From Actinacidiphila yanglinensis (lineage in GTDB: Bacteria > Actinomycetota > Actinomycetes > Streptomycetales > Streptomycetaceae): DNA of 64,000 nucleotides. Below the pieces are notes generated by a model that saw nothing but the letters and a program-made list of their open reading frames with translations, ran no database searches and had not been told where the DNA came from. Location: assembly GCF_900107965.1 (NCBI RefSeq), contig NZ_FNVU01000009.1:124001-188000 (forward strand), given 5' to 3'. The position numbers were made by a program, and so were the translations under genes. This document shows positions 52,393 to 60,471 of the stretch, in pieces; position 1 is the first letter of the stretch; the number at the start of each line of letters is the position of its first letter.

Positions 52393-53610
52393 GTGTCCCG
52401 CCGTCTGTTCACTTCGGAATCAGTGACCGAGGGTCACCCCGACAAGATCGCTGACCAGATCAGCGACACGATTCTCGACGCCCTGCTGACCGCGGACCCC
52501 ACCTCGCGGGTCGCCGTGGAGACGCTCATCACCACCGGCCAGGTGCACGTCGCGGGCGAGGTCACCACGACCGCCTACGCGGACATCGCCTCGCTGGTGC
52601 GGGCGAAGATCCTGGAGATCGGGTACGACTCCTCGAAGAAGGGCTTCGACGGCGCGTCCTGTGGCGTGTCCGTGTCGATCGGCGCGCAGTCGCCGGACAT
52701 CGCCCAGGGCGTCGACACCGCGTACGAGAAGCGCGTCGGTGCGGATGACGCCGCCGAGGACGAGCTGAACAAGCAGGGCGCGGGCGACCAGGGCCTGATG
52801 TTCGGCTACGCCTCGGACGAGACGCCCGAGCTGATGCCGCTGCCGATCACCCTCGCGCACCGCCTGTCGAAGCGGCTGACCGAGGTCCGCAAGAACGGCA
52901 CCATCCCCTACCTGCGTCCCGACGGCAAGACCCAGGTCACCATCGAGTACGACGGGGACAAGGCGGTCCGGCTGGACACCGTCGTCGTCTCCTCGCAGCA
53001 CGCCTCCGACATCGACCTGGAGTCGCTGCTCGCCCCCGACATCCGCGAGTTCGTGGTGGAGGTGGAGCTGAAGGCCCTGCTGGACGAGGGCATCAAGCTC
53101 GACACCGACGGCTACCGGCTGCTGGTCAACCCGACCGGGCGGTTCGAGATCGGCGGCCCGATGGGTGACGCGGGTCTGACCGGTCGCAAGATCATCATCG
53201 ACACGTACGGCGGCATGGCCCGGCACGGCGGCGGCGCCTTCTCCGGCAAGGACCCGTCCAAGGTCGACCGCTCGGCCGCCTACGCGATGCGCTGGGTCGC
53301 CAAGAACGTGGTCGCGGCGCGGCTCGCCTCCCGCTGCGAGGTCCAGGTCGCCTACGCGATCGGCAAGGCCGAGCCGGTGGGTCTGTTCGTGGAGACCTTC
53401 GGCACCGCGAACGTCGAGGTCGAGAAGATCGAGCGGGCCATCGGTGAGGTGTTCGACCTCCGGCCGGCCGCGATCATCCGGGATCTGGATCTGCTGCGGC
53501 CGATCTACGCGCAGACCGCGGCGTACGGGCACTTCGGCCGTGAGCTGGATGATTTCACCTGGGAGAAGACGGACCGGGTGGACGCGCTGCGCGCGGCCGC
53601 GGGTCTGTAG
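52393..53610 (+). CDS. metK: S-adenosylmethionine synthase
   Basis: This is a 405-residue protein. It has LFTSESVTEGHPDKIADQISD, GAGDQGLMFGYASDETPELMPLPI and GGGAFSGKDPSKVDRSAAYA (phosphate loop). It makes SAM from methionine and ATP; in Streptomyces SAM level also affects antibiotic production and sporulation (established). GTG 52393 has AGGGAG 4 nt upstream. The open frame from 52300 lacks support. Confidence 0.98.
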   Translation: MSRRLFTSESVTEGHPDKIADQISDTILDALLTADPTSRVAVETLITTGQVHVAGEVTTTAYADIASLVRAKILEIGYDSSKKGFDGASCGVSVSIGAQSPDIAQGVDTAYEKRVGADDAAEDELNKQGAGDQGLMFGYASDETPELMPLPITLAHRLSKRLTEVRKNGTIPYLRPDGKTQVTIEYDGDKAVRLDTVVVSSQHASDIDLESLLAPDIREFVVEVELKALLDEGIKLDTDGYRLLVNPTGRFEIGGPMGDAGLTGRKIIIDTYGGMARHGGGAFSGKDPSKVDRSAAYAMRWVAKNVVAARLASRCEVQVAYAIGKAEPVGLFVETFGTANVEVEKIERAIGEVFDLRPAAIIRDLDLLRPIYAQTAAYGHFGRELDDFTWEKTDRVDALRAAAGL

Positions 53611-53842
53611 GTCTCAGGGGTTTCGTACGAGGGTCCTCCCGTCCCGCCTTGATGGTGGGGCGGGCGGACCTTTCTTTGGGGGCGGGCCGCTTCGCGAAGT
53701 GTGGCAACTCTCCAGGGGCGCGGGGAACTGCGCGACAAGCCCCCACCGGCCGGGTGGTCCGGCAGCGAGAGCAACTGCCCCCTCGTTTCGGTGGCGGCCG
53801 GCGCACGCAGCGGTGTCGCAGCCGTCTGGTAAGAATCACAAG
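53611..53842. repeat. Spacer with interspersed core between metK and priA
   Basis: A perfect plus-orientation core GGGGCGCGGGGAACTGCGCG lies at 53715-53734, followed by ACAAGCCCCCACCGGCCGGGTGGTCC, an inverted repeat. The region ends in TAAGAA at 53830-53835, a possible -10 giving a nearly leaderless priA message. Confidence 0.7.
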
Positions 53843-55966
53843 GTGAGCGGCGACGAGGGACCCAAGCGGGAGGGGGCGGCCGAACCGCCGGAGGCGGGCG
53901 GCGGAGAGCAGCTCGCGTTGATCCGGGAGACGGTCCGCAAGTCGAAGGAGCCGCGGGCCAAGCCCCGTACCTGGCGGGGTGCGGCCCTCGCCGAGGGGCT
54001 GCCGGTGGCGCGGGTGCTGGTGGACAAGGGGCTGGTCCACCTCGACCAGTTCTTCGACTACGCCGTGCCCGCCGCCATGGACGAGGAGGCCCAGCCCGGG
54101 GTGCGGGTCCGGGTCAGGTTCGGCGCCCGCGTGGTCAAGGGCCGGCGCGAGGGCGGCACCCTGCACGACGGCTTCGTGGTCGAGCGCCGCACGGACAGCG
54201 ACTACGCGGGCCCGCTCGCCCCCCTCGCCCAGGTGCTGTCCACCGAACCCGTCCTCACCCCGCCGCTGCTGCGGCTGTGCCGCCAGGTCGCCGACCGGTA
54301 CGCGGGGGCGCTCGCCGACGTGGTCCAGCTCGCGGTGCCGCCCCGGATGGCCCGCGCCGAGCGGGACCCCTCGCCCGAACCCCGGCCCGATCCCGCGGTG
54401 CCGCCGCCTGCCACCTGGTCCCGGTACGCCACCGGACCCGCCTATCTCCAGGCGCTCGCCCGCGGTGACACCCCCCGCGCGGTCTGGCTCGCACTGCCCG
54501 GGCCGCACTGGCCCCGCGAGCTGGCCAGCGCCCTGGCCACCGCGCTCGCCTCGGGGCGGGGCGCGCTCGCCGTGCTGCCCGACGGTCGCAGCGCCGCCCG
54601 GGTCGACGCGGCCCTCACCGAGCTGCTCGGCGCCGGCCGCCACGTCCTGCTCACCGCCGACGCGGGCCCCGAGGAGCGCTACCGGCGCTGGCTCGCGGTC
54701 AGCCGCGGCACCGTCAAGGTGGTGGTCGGCACCCGCGCCGCGATGTTCGCGCCCGTCGCGGACCTCGGCCTGGTCGCGCTGTGGGACGACGGCGACTCCA
54801 GCCACGCCGAACCGCACGCGCCGCAACCGCACGCCCGCGACGTGCTGCTGCTGCGGGCCCGCGAGGAGCGCACCGCGTTCCTGCTCGGCGGGGTCACCAC
54901 CACCGTCGAGGGCGCGCAGCTCGTCGACAGCGGGTGGGCGCTGCCGCTGGCCGCCACCCGCGACCAGGTGCGGGCCGCCGCGCCGCTGGTCCGCACGGTC
55001 GGCGACCTCGACCAGGCACGCGACGAGGCCGCCCGCGCCGCCCGGCTCCCGTCGCTGGCCTGGCAGGTCACCCGCGAGGCGCTCGCCCGTGGCCCGGTGC
55101 TGGTCCAGGTGCCCCGGCGCGGGTACGTCCCCCGGCTCGGCTGCGACACCTGCCGGGCCCCTGCCCGCTGCGCGGCCTGCGCCGGGCCGCTGGAGGTGCG
55201 CGAGGAGGGCGGCACCCCCGCCTGCGGGTGGTGCGGGCGGCCGGCCGCGGACTGGCACTGCCAGGAATGCGGCGGATTCCGGCTGCGGGCGCGGGTGGTG
55301 GGGGCGCGGCGGACGGCGGAGGAGCTGGGGCGGGCCTTCCCCCGGGTGCCGGTGCGGACGTCGGGGCGGGACACCGTGCTCGCGACGGTCGGCGGCGCTC
55401 CCGCGCTGGTGGTCGCCACGCCGGGGGCCGAGCCGGTCGCGGAGGAGGGCTACGCGGCGGCGCTGCTGCTGGACGGCTGGGCACTGCTGGGCCGCCCCGA
55501 CCTGCGGGCGGCCGAGGACGCGTTGCGGCGGTGGGCGCTGGCCGCGTCCCTGGTCCGGCCGGCGGGTGAGGGCGGCACCGTCGTGGTGCTGGCCGAGCCG
55601 ACCCTGCGGCCGGTGCAGGCGCTGGTGCGGTGGGATCCGGCGGGGCATGCCGTGCGGGAGCTCGCCGAGCGCGCCGAGCTGCGGTTCCCGCCGGTGGCGC
55701 GGATGGCGGCGGTCGCCGGTCCGCCCGCCGCGGTGGCCGAGTTCGCCGATCTGGTCCGGCTCCCCATGGGGACCGATCTGCTCGGGCCCGTGCCGGTGCA
55801 GCGCCCCGCGGGCAGCGATCCCTGGGAGCGCCTGCTGTTCCGGGTCCCCCCGGGCAGCGGGGCCGCGCTCGCCGCCGCGCTCAAGGCCGCGCAGGTGGCG
55901 CGCGCGACCCGCAGCGGCAACACGGCACCCCTCCAGCTCCGGATGGACCCCCCCGACATCGGCTGA
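53843..55966 (+). CDS. priA: PriA-like primosomal protein without helicase motifs
   Basis: This is a 707-residue protein. The N-terminal 3'-DNA-binding domain (ARVLVDKGLVHLDQFFDYAVP) and zinc-binding module (CDTCRAPARCAACAG ... CGWCGRPAADWHCQECGG, eight Cys) are intact. Where PriA has Walker A there is LPGPHWPRELASALATAL with no GKT, and the DEAH position reads LWDDGDSSHAE. This loss is typical of actinobacterial PriA (family knowledge). It should mark and assemble restart complexes without unwinding DNA. GTG 53843 is preceded only by AAGG. Confidence 0.92.
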   Translation: MSGDEGPKREGAAEPPEAGGGEQLALIRETVRKSKEPRAKPRTWRGAALAEGLPVARVLVDKGLVHLDQFFDYAVPAAMDEEAQPGVRVRVRFGARVVKGRREGGTLHDGFVVERRTDSDYAGPLAPLAQVLSTEPVLTPPLLRLCRQVADRYAGALADVVQLAVPPRMARAERDPSPEPRPDPAVPPPATWSRYATGPAYLQALARGDTPRAVWLALPGPHWPRELASALATALASGRGALAVLPDGRSAARVDAALTELLGAGRHVLLTADAGPEERYRRWLAVSRGTVKVVVGTRAAMFAPVADLGLVALWDDGDSSHAEPHAPQPHARDVLLLRAREERTAFLLGGVTTTVEGAQLVDSGWALPLAATRDQVRAAAPLVRTVGDLDQARDEAARAARLPSLAWQVTREALARGPVLVQVPRRGYVPRLGCDTCRAPARCAACAGPLEVREEGGTPACGWCGRPAADWHCQECGGFRLRARVVGARRTAEELGRAFPRVPVRTSGRDTVLATVGGAPALVVATPGAEPVAEEGYAAALLLDGWALLGRPDLRAAEDALRRWALAASLVRPAGEGGTVVVLAEPTLRPVQALVRWDPAGHAVRELAERAELRFPPVARMAAVAGPPAAVAEFADLVRLPMGTDLLGPVPVQRPAGSDPWERLLFRVPPGSGAALAAALKAAQVARATRSGNTAPLQLRMDPPDIG

Positions 55967-56044
55967 CCACCCCCACCACCCCCACCAACCCCACCACCAC
56001 GGGCCCCGGCTTCCGGCCGCCGCTTTCCCGGGCCGGGCCGGCAT
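55967..56044. other. Short low-complexity spacer
   Basis: CCACCCCCACCACC-type C-rich repeats occupy the first 35 bp. No gene or clear regulatory site is seen before the AraC relic. Confidence 0.5.
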
Positions 56045-56441
56045 GCCGGGGTGGCGGTCCGGGCCGACCACGCGCCGCCGAACGTCAGCGACTCCTCCCA
56101 GCCGTACGGGCCGACCACCGGCCCGGGTGGCCATGGCGGGCGCATCCCCAAGGCCGTGCTCCCCCCGCCGGCAGGCATCGCCGAGCGCGCCGTCGGCCTG
56201 CCCATGACCGGGGTGGACGGCGTCGGCGCGCTGCTCGCCCAGTACGGGGTGCAGCTGACGCAGGACACCGCGGCCCAGGCCGGCACGCCCATCCACGCCA
56301 TCGCCGACCGGTGGGGGTTCCCGCGGCCGGCCGACTTCACCCGGGGCCTTTCGCGCCGCCTTCGGTGTCCCCCCGCGGGAGCACCGGTACCGGGTGCTGG
56401 GCGGGGCCGGCGGCAGGGGCGTGGAGCAGGGCGCCTCGTAG
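56045..56441 (+). pseudogene. Degenerate AraC-family regulator (internal deletion and frameshift)
   Basis: Readable pieces are IPKAVLPPPAGIAERAVGLPMTGVDGVGALLAQ (AraC-like sensor domain) and PIHAIADRWGFPRPADFTR (second HTH of the AraC domain). Then one extra G in the run at 56343-56346 shifts the frame. In the new frame AFRAAFGVPPREHRYRVLGG completes the family signature and ends at TAG 56439-56441. About 100 residues, including the first HTH helix-turn-helix, are missing between QLTQDTA and AGTPIHA. It is certainly not a working regulator. Confidence 0.75.
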
Positions 56442-56456
56442 CCGGGGCGGGGCCCC

Positions 56457-56903
56457 TTACGGATTGCGCGGGCTGGGGAACGCCGGTGCGGGCTCCTCCT
56501 CGACGGACCGGGCGGCGGGCACCGTGGGCGCGGTGTCCGTCGTGCCGTCGGCGGGGGTGCGGCGCGCACCGTAACGCCGGTGCACCGCCTGCTTGGTCAC
56601 CCCGAGCGCGGACCCGACCGCGTCCCAGGAGAACCCCAGGGACCGGTCGAACTCCACCGCGGCCGTCACCAGGGTCTCCACGCTGTCCCGCAACTCCTGG
56701 GCGAGCCGCACGGTCGGCGCGGGCGCCCGCCCGTACACCACGAAGCCGGCCGAGGGCCCGCCGCGCCGCGGCCGGTAGACGTTGCCGAGCTGGGCGGTCA
56801 GCGTCCGCAGCGCGTCCACCTGCCGGCGGACCCGTTCGATGTCCCGCACCAGCAGGTGCAGGCTGGCCCGTGCCTGGGCATCGGGAGTTGCGTGGTCGGG
56901 CAT
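56457..56903 (-). CDS. Small helix-turn-helix-like protein of unknown function
   Basis: This is a 148-residue protein. A helical N-terminal half (ARASLHLLVRDIERVRRQVDALRTLTAQLGNVYRP) leads to a C-terminal HTH-like segment (FSWDAVGSALGVTKQAVHRRYG) and an acidic Pro-rich tail. It may bind DNA. I do not recognise a named family. ATG 56903 has GGAGAGG 8 nt upstream; longer frames to 56999 lack a ribosome site. It is divergent from def. Confidence 0.7.
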   Translation of the reverse strand: MPDHATPDAQARASLHLLVRDIERVRRQVDALRTLTAQLGNVYRPRRGGPSAGFVVYGRAPAPTVRLAQELRDSVETLVTAAVEFDRSLGFSWDAVGSALGVTKQAVHRRYGARRTPADGTTDTAPTVPAARSVEEEPAPAFPSPRNP

Positions 56904-57155
56904 CAACAAGCCTCTCCAACCGACGGTGACAAGGATCGGGCCGCGTTCCAGCCGTGTGCGGGCCCGATTTCGGTCAATCTCTCTTGACCAACGCGCCACC
57001 GCCCCATGGAGTCACGCCCGACCGGCGCGGCGCCCACCCCGGGGGCGCGCGCCGCCTGCGTGCACTCCCCGTCGCGAGCCGCCCTAGAATTGACCCCCGC
57101 CCGCCGACCGCCAGTGGTGCGCCAGGCGCCCCGACCGCCCCAGGAGACCGCACCC

Positions 57156-57701
57156 GTGTCCGTCAAGCCCATCCGCCTGTTCGGCGACCCGGTGCTGCGC
57201 ATGGTGGCGCAGCCGGTCACCACCTTCGACCTCGAACTGCGCACCCTGGTCAAGGACCTGACGGACACCATGCTGGAGGCGCCGGGCGCGGGCCTGGCCG
57301 CGCCCCAGCTCGGGGTGTCGTTGCGGGTGTTCACGTACAACGTCGACGGCGAGGTCGGCCACCTGATCAACCCCGAACTCACCCTCAGCGACGAGCGGCA
57401 GGACGGCCCCGAGGGCTGCCTGTCGATGCCCGGCCTCACCTACGACTGCGCGCGCGCCTACGGTGTCGTCGCCCGGGGCCTCACCATGTACGGCGACCCC
57501 GTCGTCCTCGACGGCACCCAGCGGCTGGCCCGGTGCATCCAGCACGAGACGGACCATCTCGACGGCATCCTCTTCGTCGACCGGCTCGACACCGAGCGGC
57601 GCAAAGCCGCGATGAAGGCGATCCGGGAGGCGGACTGGGGCGCCCAGGGCGCTCCGCGGGTGAGGATCTCGCCGCACGACACGTTCGGCCGCGCCCTGTG
57701 A
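57156..57701 (+). CDS. def: Peptide deformylase
   Basis: This is a 181-residue metalloprotease that removes the N-formyl group from nascent proteins. Motif 1 is GAGLAAPQLG, motif 2 EGCLSMPG, and motif 3 QHETDHLDG (HExxH). GTG 57156 has AGGAG 9 nt upstream. It is paired with fmt, which adds the same formyl group to initiator tRNA, in the classic def-fmt-rsmB order. Confidence 0.97.
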   Translation: MSVKPIRLFGDPVLRMVAQPVTTFDLELRTLVKDLTDTMLEAPGAGLAAPQLGVSLRVFTYNVDGEVGHLINPELTLSDERQDGPEGCLSMPGLTYDCARAYGVVARGLTMYGDPVVLDGTQRLARCIQHETDHLDGILFVDRLDTERRKAAMKAIREADWGAQGAPRVRISPHDTFGRAL

Positions 57702-57738
57702 GCCCCACCGCCGCCCACCGAGAGGTACACCCCGCCCC

Positions 57739-58671
57739 ATGAAGCTCGTCTTCGCCGGCACCCCCGAGGTCGCCGTCCCCGCACTGGACGCCCTGCTCGC
57801 CTCCGACCGGCACGAGGTCGTCGCCGTCGTCACCCGCCCCGACGCCGTCGCGGGGCGCGGCCGCAAGCTGCTGGCCAGCCCCGTCGCGCAGCGCGCGGAA
57901 GAGGCCGGGATCGAGGTCCTCAAGCCGGCCCGGCCGCGCGACGAGGACTTCCTCGCCCGGCTGCGGGAGATCGGCCCGGACTGCTGCCCGGTGGTCGCCT
58001 ACGGCGCGCTGCTGCCGAAGGTGGCGCTGGACGTGCCCGCCCGCGGCTGGGTGAACCTGCACTTCTCGCTGCTGCCCGCCTGGCGTGGCGCCGCACCCGT
58101 GCAGCACGCGGTCATGGCGGGGGACGAGGTGACCGGCGCGTCCACCTTCCTCATCGAGCAGGGCCTGGACTCCGGGCCGGTGTACGGCGTCGTCACCGAG
58201 GAGATCCGCCCCCGCGACACCAGCGGCGACCTGCTCGGCCGGCTCTCGCAGAGCGGCGCGCGGCTGCTGGTCGCCACGATGGACGGCATCGACAGCGGGG
58301 ACCTCGTCGGCCGGCCGCAGCCCGCCGACGGGATCACGGTCGCCCCCAAGATCACCGTCGAGGACGCGGCCGTCGACTGGTCCGCGCCGGCGCTGCGCGT
58401 CGACCGGCTGATCCGCGGGTGCACGCCCGCGCCCGGCGCGTGGACGCTGCTCGGTGGCGAGCGCGTCAAGCTCGGCCCGGTCGTGCCCGCGCCCGACGCG
58501 GAGGGGCTCGCGCCCGGCGAGATCACGGTCACCAAGAAGGCGGTGTTCGTGGGGACGGGGAGCCACCCGGTCCGGCTGGGGGAGGTCCAGGCGGTCGGGA
58601 AGCGGTTGATGGGTGCGGCGGACTGGGCGCGGGGCCTCCGTCTCGAGCCGGGCACACGTTTCGGCGCCTGA
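57739..58671 (+). CDS. fmt: Methionyl-tRNA formyltransferase
   Basis: This is a 310-residue protein. The formyl-transfer domain has FAGTPEVAVPALDALLAS, the catalytic Asn/His stretch VNLHFSLLPAWRGAAPVQHAV, and Asp in QGLDSGPVYG. The C-terminal tRNA-binding barrel follows. It formylates Met-tRNAi with 10-formyl-THF. ATG 57739 follows GAGAGGTAC. Confidence 0.97.
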   Translation: MKLVFAGTPEVAVPALDALLASDRHEVVAVVTRPDAVAGRGRKLLASPVAQRAEEAGIEVLKPARPRDEDFLARLREIGPDCCPVVAYGALLPKVALDVPARGWVNLHFSLLPAWRGAAPVQHAVMAGDEVTGASTFLIEQGLDSGPVYGVVTEEIRPRDTSGDLLGRLSQSGARLLVATMDGIDSGDLVGRPQPADGITVAPKITVEDAAVDWSAPALRVDRLIRGCTPAPGAWTLLGGERVKLGPVVPAPDAEGLAPGEITVTKKAVFVGTGSHPVRLGEVQAVGKRLMGAADWARGLRLEPGTRFGA

Positions 58672-58956
58672 CCCGCCCGGCTGCCCCGTCCTGTGCGCCA
58701 CGGGACCTTGCGGTCCGGCTGTGGTTGCCCGCGCGGTTCCTCCCCCAGCCTGGCGGCGGGGAGGTGCCCCCAGCGCCCCTTGTGGGTGACCGTCTTTTCG
58801 CGGAAAGAGCCGCACCTACCCAGGGGCGCGGGGAACTGCGCGAACAACCACGACGGCGGGGCGGCCGGGGGCGGAGGGGACCGACGCGGCGAGTAGCCGG
58901 TAGGGCGCCTTACGCTGGAGGGCGAGCCGTCCCCGTAAGAAAAAACCGGAGCACCT
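58672..58956. repeat. Intergenic repeat cluster between fmt and rsmB
   Basis: A minus-orientation core at about 58731 is interrupted by a roughly 30-bp insert (CCCCCAGCCTGGCGGCGGGG ...). The TCTTTTCGCGGAAAGAG module follows at about 58793. A perfect plus-orientation core lies within about 58822-58842. No gene is present. The rsmB ribosome site CGGAG is at 58947. Confidence 0.75.
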
Positions 58957-60384
58957 TTGAAGAACATGCAGGGCAAGCCGTACCGCCGTCCGCAGAAGGA
59001 CCCCGTCAGGGTGCTGGCCTTCGAGGCGTTGCGGGCGGTGGGGGAGCGGGACGCCTACGCGAACCTGGTGCTGCCGGGGCTGCTGCGCGCGGCCGAGCAG
59101 GACGCGGTGAAGAAGGGGCGGACCTTCGACCGCCGGGACGCGGCCCTGGCCACGGAGCTGGTGTACGGCACGCTGCGCCACCAGGGCACGTACGACGCGG
59201 TGATCGCCGCCTGCGTGGACCGCCCGCTGCGCGAGGTGGACCCGCCGGTGCTGGACGTGCTGGCGCTGGGCGCGCACCAGTTGCTCGGCACCCGGATCCC
59301 GACGCACGCCGCGGTCTCGGCCACCGTGGAGCTGGCCCGGGTGGTGCTGGGCGACGGGCGGGCGCGCTTCGTGAACGCGGTCCTCCGCAAGGTCTCCGCG
59401 CAGGACCTCGGCGCGTGGCTGGCACAGGTCGCCCCGCAGTACGACGAGGACCCGGAGGAGTACCTGGCCGTGGTGCACTCGCACCCGCGCTGGGTGGTGT
59501 CGGCCCTGTGGGACGCGCTCGGCGGCGGCCGGGCGGGCATCGAGGACCTGCTGGAGGCCGACAACGAGCGGCCCGAGGTGACGCTGGTGGCCCGCCCGGG
59601 CCGCAGCACCCCGCAGGAGATCGCCGCCACGCTGCCGCCGGAGTCGACCGAGCCGGGCCGCTGGTCGCCGTACGCGCTGCGGCTGGCCGAGGGCGGCGAT
59701 CCGGCCGCGGTGCCGGCGGTGCGGGACGGCGACGCCGGAGTGCAGGACGAGGGCAGCCAGCTCGTGGCGGCCGCGCTCGCCGCGGCGCCGCTGGAGGGGC
59801 CGGACGCGCGCTGGCTCGACGGGTGCGCGGGCCCGGGCGGGAAGGCCGCGCTGCTCGCGGCGCTGGCCGCCGAACGCGGTGCGGTGCTGGTCGCGGCGGA
59901 GAAGCAGCCGCACCGCGCCCGGCTGGTCTCCCGCGCGCTGCACGGCAACCCCGGCCCGTACCAGGTGGTGGTCGCCGACGGCACCCGTCCGGTGTGGCGG
60001 CCCGGGGCGTTCGACCGGGTGCTGGTCGACGTGCCCTGCACCGGTCTGGGCGCGCTGCGCCGCCGCCCGGAGGCGCGCTGGCGGCGCCGTGCCGAGGACG
60101 TCGGCGGCTTCGGGCCGCTCCAGCGGGGCCTGCTCACCGAAGCGCTGGCGGCGGTACGGCCGGGCGGCGTCGTCGCGTACGCGACCTGCTCCCCGCACCT
60201 GGCCGAGACGCGCGCGGTCGTCGAGGACGTGCTGCGCGCCGCGAACGCGCCCGCCGCCGAACAGCTCGACGCCCGGCCGCTGCTGCCCGGCGTCCCCTCC
60301 CTCGGCGACGGCCCGGACGTCCAGCTCTGGCCGCACCTGCACGGCACCGACGCGATGTACCTGGCGCTGCTCCGCCGCACCTGA
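58957..60384 (+). CDS. rsmB: 16S rRNA (cytosine-967-C5)-methyltransferase
   Basis: This is a 475-residue protein. The N-terminal NusB-like RNA-binding domain (DPVRVLAFEALRAVGERDAYANLVLPGLL) is followed by a Rossmann SAM domain (WLDGCAGPGGKAALLAALA) with DVPCTGLGALRRRPEARW and the catalytic Cys of YATCSPH. The start is probably TTG 58957 (GGAG 5 nt upstream); ATG 58966 is an in-frame alternative. It is the third gene of def-fmt-rsmB. Confidence 0.95.
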   Translation: MKNMQGKPYRRPQKDPVRVLAFEALRAVGERDAYANLVLPGLLRAAEQDAVKKGRTFDRRDAALATELVYGTLRHQGTYDAVIAACVDRPLREVDPPVLDVLALGAHQLLGTRIPTHAAVSATVELARVVLGDGRARFVNAVLRKVSAQDLGAWLAQVAPQYDEDPEEYLAVVHSHPRWVVSALWDALGGGRAGIEDLLEADNERPEVTLVARPGRSTPQEIAATLPPESTEPGRWSPYALRLAEGGDPAAVPAVRDGDAGVQDEGSQLVAAALAAAPLEGPDARWLDGCAGPGGKAALLAALAAERGAVLVAAEKQPHRARLVSRALHGNPGPYQVVVADGTRPVWRPGAFDRVLVDVPCTGLGALRRRPEARWRRRAEDVGGFGPLQRGLLTEALAAVRPGGVVAYATCSPHLAETRAVVEDVLRAANAPAAEQLDARPLLPGVPSLGDGPDVQLWPHLHGTDAMYLALLRRT

Positions 60385-60471
60385 CCGGCCCCCCGCGGAC
60401 AGCGCGGCGGCCCCCGGCGCGCGGTGGGTCGCGCGCGCCGGGGGCCGCCGTTCACCGGCCTGGGGAGGGGG

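Noticed and set aside
53843..55966. priA as a pseudogene
   Set aside because: The frame is intact over 707 codons and the loss of ATPase motifs is shared across actinobacteria, so it is a retained non-helicase form.
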